Shown in pieces: positions 57,313 to 64,000 of a stretch of DNA of 64,000 bases. How positions within the stretch are numbered: position 1 is the stretch's first letter; the number at the start of each line of letters is the position of its first letter. This DNA comes from Histoplasma ohiense (Eukaryota > Ascomycota > Eurotiomycetes > Onygenales > Ajellomycetaceae), in the NCBI GenBank assembly GCA_017607445.1, contig JAEVHH010000003.1:5890001-5954000 (forward strand), read 5' to 3'. Both the position numbers and the translations under genes were made by a program. Under the pieces are notes generated by a model that worked only from the letters and a program-made list of their open reading frames with translations, was not told the origin of the DNA and did no database searches.

Positions 57313-59429
57313 ATGTCTCCTTCGAAGGCTGCAAAATCGAGGCGTTCGCCTGGAAGGAAATCGCGCATTGTGGGAAACCGCAGCGCTCCCTCCCTCAGCG
57401 ATAGCGATTCAAGTGCGTCCATCTCGACAGTTCTTGGTCCCAGAATCGTGAAGAAGCCGTCTACTCCCCGCCTCGATAAACGCAAATTCGTCAATTCTGG
57501 CCACGGAAACCACAAAAAACGAAAGCCGTCTTCTGCTCTAAGTGAAGGTCCTTTTTCCGACAGCGATGTCGATAATAATGATGATGATGATGACGACGAT
57601 GATGACGATGATAATGAAGATGTCATAGATGAGGATAGTGAACAATCCGATGCTTTTGCCCCGTCTTATGGCCGGAAGCCAGGGAGAAACCGTAAGACGG
57701 GGCGTCGGGGTGGCTTGTCACTCCTTAAAGACCGAAAACGTGTTAAACTTCGACATTCTGGTTATGGGAGCTGCGCTGAAAACAGCTCCGCCAGTTCCGC
57801 CAGCGCTCTCAGCTCGGTCAAGTCAATAGACTTGGATTCGGATGACGGATATGAGGCTGTAAATGATGTTAGCGATGCAGATGATGAAGAACAGGAGATT
57901 GAGCTGATGGAAGAAGAGTTGATTTTGGATTCGGAGTACGAGCGTGACTTGGAGAAGACTGTTACCTCTGCAATTGCATCTGGAGTTCCAGATGAATGGT
58001 TAGGATTCGATGACATTGAAAACCGCCCTCTTTACTCTACTGGTTCCTTCTTTGAGGACGACCAGCTATTCTTGCAATCGAGCAATATTGACGCTGTCGA
58101 AGATCATGCCTTGGCAAGCACCACTTTGGATGAACCTGTACGACATGTTCACTTCGCCGAATCGGATGATTCAACAGACTCTGATAAAACCACCGATGAT
58201 GAGCTTATGTCTGATTTCCTGCAACAAGATGCCCTTGACCCAGACCTACGAAGAATGATCGAGAATGATTCTGAACCAGTCCGTCGCCCAATTTCCAGCG
58301 ACCTGCAGGTTTCACAGGATTTCTATGATCTCCCAGGCAATATCTATCACGTGGAGACAGAATCCTCTGTTGCAAGCTCCAGTGGTTATGAATGTAAGCA
58401 TTTTCTACGACAAACTGCTCTTTAGCTTGCTAACCCTGATTTCCAGCGGATTGTGGTGAGACAACAGACGAGGATTTACCTCCCCCAGCAACTATCACTC
58501 ATCCTCGATCTATCTTACGTCGCGACTCGAGCGCATCATTGCCGCCTTTCGTAGAAGCATCTACCAAGCGCTCACAACCATTACGACGGCGTGGACCTTT
58601 AAGGGGAACTTTCGTTGCTGATCCCCATAAGCCAGTTGCCGTCGTTGCTCCTAACGGCGCTCAATTAATCCTCATTCCCCCCTATTCAACTTCTAGACAC
58701 GACTGGCTTGAGTCAGCTACCCAAAGCTTGTGCAACACCGCCAGCAACAGTCCCCGACCTGCCGCCGCCACCCTTGCTGATGACAGTGACACCGACGCCG
58801 TGCTATCGCCAATGCATCCCAACAACCTAAGCCCAATGCTCTCCTCTAATGCCAACCTCATGATAACTGCCCTGGGGAGCGATTCTGTCGGCCAGATAAC
58901 TGGTCCTCCTGAGGCATTCTATCCTTCCCATGGTCTTCTTAGCTTCGACGGGGAAGACGAGGATGATGATAGTGAAGGAGTCCTTAACGTAAATGATTTT
59001 ATCGACTTCGGAAATGGCTCCTCCGATGAAGAAGACCTGGACAAAGATTTCGACATCGATGAGGACATCGCCTCCGCAGTCGTAGCGGGCTCGTCGTCAT
59101 TGACCATGAACAACATCTCAATGCAAACAGAGTTCACTCCTCCAGTTAATAACAATAGCGCAGAGCGCCTCTTGAACCACCTTGACAGGGGCATCGTGAC
59201 TGCATTCCGCCGCAACCACTCACGTTACCAAGCTCTCATTCGACTGCCTCAACATCGTGAGTTTGTACCGGCAAACTCACCTTCCCGTCCTGCCAGCGTC
59301 TTCAGACGCAGTAAATACATCGACAACACAACCCCCACCAGAAAGCGGACAGAAATAACATATTCTGGCGGCGAAGCTGTTCGTCGAAAAATCGTCGAGT
59401 CACACCGCAACAAATCAATCGCCTTCTAA
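57313..59429 (+). CDS. Ifh1/Crf1-like ribosomal-protein-gene co-regulator
   Basis: In yeast, Ifh1 and Crf1 dock on Fhl1 at ribosomal protein promoters and link their transcription to TOR and growth. Two exons (57313-58393 and 58447-59429) give 687 residues. The N-terminus is basic and Ser-rich, followed by a long acidic run with an uninterrupted Asp stretch. The segment I take as the Crf1/Ifh1 domain runs from VPDEWLGFDDIENRPLYSTG through RHVHFAESDDSTDSDKTTDD (about 275-295) and ALDPDLRRMIE. After the intron comes GYESDCGETTDEDLPPPA, then PRSILRR. The C-terminus carries acidic DDDSEGVLNVNDFIDFG and a basic end (GGEAVRRKIVESHRNKS). The family call is from remembered motifs. A different acidic chromatin-linked protein is the alternative. 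Confidence 0.65.
57573..57623 (+). repeat. GAT/GAC trinucleotide repeat encoding poly-Asp
   Basis: About 11-13 Asp codons in a row, alternating GAT and GAC, in the Ifh1-like gene. The mix of codons means it is less likely to slip than a pure repeat. Confidence 0.85.
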
Positions 59430-60160
59430 AGGACTAGTTTCCCATAGATCGCGTGTCTGACGAAACTCTTAGTTTATAGAGGATTTAATAAGCATAATAT
59501 TGGGGGGAGATGTTTTCTTTCTTCGTTGATGCCTACTTTCCTACCTCCCGCCCGTCTAACACTCTCGCCTTATACCTTTTGTGGATATCTGTGTGGATAT
59601 ATGTCTTTCACCCCTTCAATTTCTACATGACCTAATACGAATGAAATGACGTATTTTTTCCCTCCTCGTTTAAAATGCAACATACTTCGGTATGATGAAT
59701 TTATTTGCAAAAGCTTTATTGGGTTTTTTCTTGTTTTTTTTTTTTTTTTTCGTTATTTTTTCCCTTTCCAAACGATTTTCTGTTCATAATCTGAAGCTAT
59801 TTTCTCACCTGTTCATTCTGTGTCAAGCTGTGTCTCTAGTGAACAGAAGCTGGCAAAGTTAGAAATTAACAGCACAAAAAATATTTCATTTTATTTGTTC
59901 TAGTCTAGGTTCTTCTGAATGTAAATATTGTTTTTTTTTTTTTTTTCATCTCTGAAAAATTTGCTTTGGTAATTCCTCTCTTCTCCTTGCGTTCCTTTTC
60001 TCCTATCTTTTCTCTCTTACTGGAGATCTTTTTGCCTTCTCCTCCTCCTCCCCCTTCTCTTCTTCTCTTTCGAAGGACTAGCAGCTTTCGAATCTATAAT
60101 GTTAATAAGAGAAGGATACAGGCATGATTCCAGATCATGCTTGGTGGTGGAATGCAGGAA

Positions 60161-60174
60161 GAGCGCGCGCGCTC
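60161..60174. repeat. 14-base CG palindrome
   Basis: GAGCGCGCGCGCTC is a perfect self-complement with five CG steps in a row, a rare CpG-rich block in this AT-leaning DNA. Confidence 0.85.
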
Positions 60175-60346
60175 TATTTGTCAGAATGTCTGGTTGTATG
60201 AAGGAATGCTAATGAGTTTGATGGATGAATCTTATGATTCAGGTATCTCTCAATTGTCCGCAGGCTCTGAATTCTCCGAAACATTCCTTGTTATACCCCA
60301 TACCAGAATATATGTGCTATGAATCTTGAGCTCTTCAAAACACGGA

Positions 60347-60371
60347 CTGATTCATTATGATAATGAATCAG
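60347..60371. repeat. Perfect inverted repeat, 11-base arms, 3-base loop
   Basis: CTGATTCATTA and TAATGAATCAG flank a TGA loop with no mismatch. It lies 0.9 kb past the Ifh1-like stop. It has no U-run, so it is not a typical terminator. Confidence 0.85.
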
Positions 60372-63300
60372 CTAAATCCACATCCACATTTTCTGAGTGT
60401 GAGGTAACCATTCATGTCTGCAAATCGACTGACTGTCTATCGAAGTATAGATGACTGATAGAATAGTCTCTGCAACTGTATTATCATGTCTCAGCGCTCT
60501 ATCTGTAACGGTAGGCCGCTTATAGGCATAGGTGTTGGGCGCAGGCTGGCAGGAAGCCAGTCGTCTTAGGGTCGTTAGCACTATATCTCCCGGTCGGTGC
60601 TTGATCATTACGCTATCACTCTATTAGTCTCGTCTGTGGATGTTTCTTAAAAAAACAAGAATTGTTCTCTGCATCACCCGTCATGCTGCCACTGCTAGGG
60701 CTGGCAGGCTTAGGCATTCCCTGAGTGGTTTAACCGTATATAGAGTAGTTATAGGCTCGAATAACAGCCAGCAGCTGGGCGGGGCATGTTGAGTGAGGAT
60801 TTCAATATCACTGAATCACTGAGATCATCTACACTTTTCCTTCCCACCAACCCCTTCCCTGAGAGATCAAGAGGCCAAATGAGCCAAGGGGAGGGAGCCC
60901 CTTTTTCGACATCGTACCGTGGCAACAACCAGAGGACGGTCTGACTTCCGATGCGCAGATGGAGATCCAAGATCAGCTGTTTCATCATGGACTGGATGTG
61001 AGTCTGCATCCCTACTCGACCACCCATTAATATCGCGCGAGCGAGTTTAACAAGGAACGACTTCATCGAGCGCGAATGACGCCGGGAAGGATGTACGAGA
61101 GAGAACCCACCTTGCAGACAGGCCATGTTTATTCCAGGCCGTGACTTGATTCTGATCTACGGGCCGTTTTAAAGACACACTTGATTCGAAAAATGGGCTC
61201 TTTAGACTGCTCAATGGCCGAGGCATCTCTTCACCTCCAAGCTGTTTACCAATTACGGCCTGATTAGTCCCTGATTCTTGATGGAAATATTACAATACGA
61301 TACCCTTTATCTGGGGAGGGCTTTGCAAGTTACTCAGAATTAAGAAGAAGAAGAAGGTTTAGTCACAGCTAGAACTGCAGAGCAATCGCATACTACTTAT
61401 CAGATCATATGAAACGCCGCAATAGTGTTAGCAATCACAGGAGTTATAAGTTATAACCGTCCACCGGCAGATCAAGGGTAGATAGACATCGGAGATGATA
61501 TCTACCGCATTCACGAGCATATCGCAGAAGTCGAACAGGTTTAATCGTTGGAAAAAAAAAAAAAAATTTTTTTTTGGCAGGTGGATGGTTTAACAGTACA
61601 TTGTTGAAGAAGTATAAGCGAAGGACCACTGATTGGAGGACTGGAAAGAGTAGAAGCCGGGTGAGGCAGATTGAAGTGCATGAGTGCAGGGTCCTCTATG
61701 GGCAGATCATTCAATGGCTGGATGTTGAAAAGCACAAGCGAAGCATCGTCGACAGGCAGGGTAAATGAATCACAAGCAGAGGCGTTATAGGACGGTACAT
61801 AGTAATCTGATTCGTCGGGAAGCCGAAGGGAGCCCTGCGAGGCCGTGCTGAGTTGTCATTCCTTGAATGTATGAGTAGAATCCTGGTGGACAGGAGCTCG
61901 TGGTGTTGTTTTGTGTTGTTTGCTAGTGGCACAAAGGTTGCAATTTGCAGTATATGTATGGTTCAAATGGCTAGTTCCTGACAGCACCATCTGGGTTGCT
62001 AGATTGACCATAACTGAGCTTTTGTGCTTGGGTTTTCGCTGCTCATCATGTTGTCGTTCAAGGATGCCGCCTTGTGAAACGGAGCATGAGAACTTGCTAG
62101 GCTTAATTGCCACGGCTCCTCCCATGAAGTCTTGCTTTGTGAGAATTAAGGGCCTCTGCATCATGAGATGCAAGTCGACCCTGGAGAGTTTTCGTCTAGG
62201 ATATCAAATAAGTGTTCAAGTCATCCAGGTAGCGAAGCACGCCAGAGAGCTTGTGTTAAATAATAGTGCCTAGGAAAAATACACTATTGGGAGAACTTAG
62301 TGGAAAATGTATTCGTGGAAAGATTGATGTTGAATTCGGTCCTTCACAGCTGCTCAGTGATATTCTACTCGGTGAGTCTTGAGGGCGTCCGCGTCTAATC
62401 TAAGCTTCGAATATGCTGAAATAACGCTTTCTTGGTCAAAAAGGGTTTACTGGGTTGACTGGGATCAGATCGAGAGGGATCAGCCTCAATGCTGTAAGTT
62501 GGAGGGATTCGCTATGTGTAGAGAGTGGGAGAGCGGAAGGCTAAAAATTTCCTTCTTTTCATCAGCTTGAGTTCGATAGCTTGCTCGGAGGTATGTATGT
62601 TGCCTCTTCTCGTATCGTACAACCGTTTCTCCTTTTGAGTTTCTCCTTGTTCTAAGATTGAAATGAAACCAAGGGCGCTGGGCGCGCATCGCTGAAACCC
62701 TTTGCTCACACAAAATGATTTGCAACCAAGATCGAGACAACTTGAACTCAATTACAGTGTACAGTCGCTCGGAATCCCAATCCACGATCTAGACTGCACC
62801 AGCACGATCTGTTTATTTTCCACCCTCCTACTATGGCCTAGCTTGTCGCGCCAGGGCATCTTCCTTCGCGAACAACAAGTCGTCGATGATGTTGCGCTCT
62901 GGCGGCTTGTGGCTTATTTACTACCTGGGACCACATGGACAATTTGAGAGCCCATAAAAAGCGCGGAGAATGAAGGGGATGGGATCCATCCGTCGAAGTC
63001 AAGTCGACTGAGATGACATATCTGAGGAACTTGGTTAATGCAGAGTGCAAGTTCGAGGAATATCTTTGAGCTTCTTCTGTCATATTCCCTGTTTCACCTC
63101 TATTTCATCTGTAGGTTCAAGTTTTATTATTTGGCTTGCAATCTTTATTTAGGAGTTAGGTGCAAGTGTTTATATTGTCTGCAGGGGACGCGAATGACTG
63201 TACAAGAATGGTGACAACATATCGCATGCATTGCTGCCATAGGTTATGGTTGCACGTTCAGATGCTTTTCAAAATGCCGAATCTGCACTCGTTCCTGGAG

Positions 63301-64000
63301 ACAAATAGTCACTACCTCGTAATAACTGTGGGCCTTGGTAAAGTATATTTCGTAAGGATACGACTCAGAAGCTACCACTTTACGGTGCGCACATCCCCAC
63401 ACCCAGTAACTACTACTCTACCTCGGCGACTCCGGCAAACGCAACTTGCATGACTCTCAGGTACTCCATGAGGGAAATAAAACCAGAAAACCAAGAGAGA
63501 GGCCTTTTGATACAAGATGCGGAGTTCCTGGTGGCTTAGAGATACTCTGGTTTGGAACTATTCGCGCGCGCAGAAAGGGGGGGTTGGTTCCTGGGTCGAT
63601 TGGTTCGTCGAGAGAAATTGGATTTATGTTGTCGTTCCCCTGAGAATGCCCGAGCCCCCCTGCCTACCGCTATTCGAGGCTTCTTTCCCCTGGTGCTAAC
63701 CCCAAACGCGTGAGAACGGTGTTTCCAAGGTTGTCACTCAGCTGGGGCACTTATATCACTCCCCCGCAAGAGCAGTAGAGCTGGTCATGTATGGATTTTT
63801 TAAGAAGAATGCGTTAGGATAGAGTTTTATGCCATCCAGCTGCTGGTAACCTGTACGGGAGGAGTTTGTCAGACCCTGTTTTAAAGGCCAAGGATTTTCT
63901 CGCCAAATTAAGGTTTGGTTAGGTTAAAACTACAGAGTAGCTGCAGAACAATTCTAAAATTATCCTGGGCACGATTATGAAGTTTTTGACAATTGATGCA

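Larger units (their letters stand above)
59430..64000. other. Gene-free right end of the window (about 4.6 kb)
   Basis: No gene is supported. It holds T tracts (about 59735-59750 and 59930-59946), a CG palindrome at 60161-60174, a perfect hairpin at 60347-60371 and a second Sre/SreA-like GATA site at 61398-61407. There is also an A/T tract at about 61552-61575. Several 60-125 codon ORFs (for example 60749-61126 on -) have no recognisable features. No tRNA fold was found. Confidence 0.5.

Noticed and set aside
60749..61126. A 125-codon minus ORF
   Set aside because: Composition is plausible, but no motif, no partner exons and no known family were seen.
1..64000. CRISPR array or bacterial-type defence or biosynthetic cluster
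   Set aside because: The window is spliced fungal nuclear DNA. No regularly spaced identical repeats and no linked enzyme sets are present.

Overview
This is eukaryotic nuclear DNA from a filamentous ascomycete. Nearly every recognisable gene has several exons with short introns (about 50-100 bases), GT-AG borders and CTAAC/CTAAT-type branch sites. The proteins are Pezizomycotina types: GtaA glutaminase, fungal Bor1, a ferric reductase, an Ifh1/Crf1-like factor, BTB proteins and an SRPK-like kinase family. The kinase family, the BTB pair and the many long A, T, GA and TA tracts suggest Eurotiomycetes, probably Onygenales (Ajellomycetaceae-like). That placement is inference from family recognition only.

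Layout. 1-1.0 kb: 3' end of a regulator-like gene (+). 2.56-4.3: Stm1-type ribosome/RNA-binding protein (+) with a 19-nt microexon. 5.75-8.67: GtaA glutaminase (-). 10.56-12.77: cytosolic glutamyl-tRNA synthetase (-), divergent from a possible Whi5/Nrm1-type cell-cycle repressor (13.8-15.2, +). 15.2-18.5: gene-poor, with coding-like fragments. 18.66-19.73: ORF of unknown function (+), convergent with the RNA helicase Dbp8 (19.8-21.5, -). 22.2-24.8: Bor1 transporter (-). 25.7-28.3: eight-exon branchpoint-binding protein (-). 29.3-31.3: ferric reductase (-). 31.3-36.5: gene-poor. 36.5-38.8: TBC Rab-GAP (-). 39.9-40.6: degenerate minisatellite. 41.2-42.9: broken SRPK-like kinase (-). 44.0-44.7: ubiquitin-conjugating enzyme (-). 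46.35-47.0: Sec11 (-). 47.5-49.1 and 50.06-51.04: two BTB-domain genes in tandem (-). 53.3-54.8: single-pass membrane protein of unknown function (+). 57.3-59.4: Ifh1/Crf1-like protein (+). 59.4-64.0: no gene recognised, but a perfect hairpin and a CG palindrome.

There is no operon or biosynthetic cluster. Most genes are housekeeping: translation (Stm1, Gus1, Dbp8, Ifh1-like), splicing (BBP), secretion (Sec11), trafficking (TBC), ubiquitin (E2), transport and nutrient use (Bor1, ferric reductase, GtaA). I did not find a convincing undescribed multi-gene system. The most notable points are the Stm1 microexon flanked by a long A tract and a long U tract, the SRPK-like gene with three independent frame breaks beside a minisatellite, the structured repeats, and the coding-like islands at 15.9-17.2 kb. 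All exon borders were worked out by eye from reading frame, splice consensus and remembered family sequence. There was no database search.
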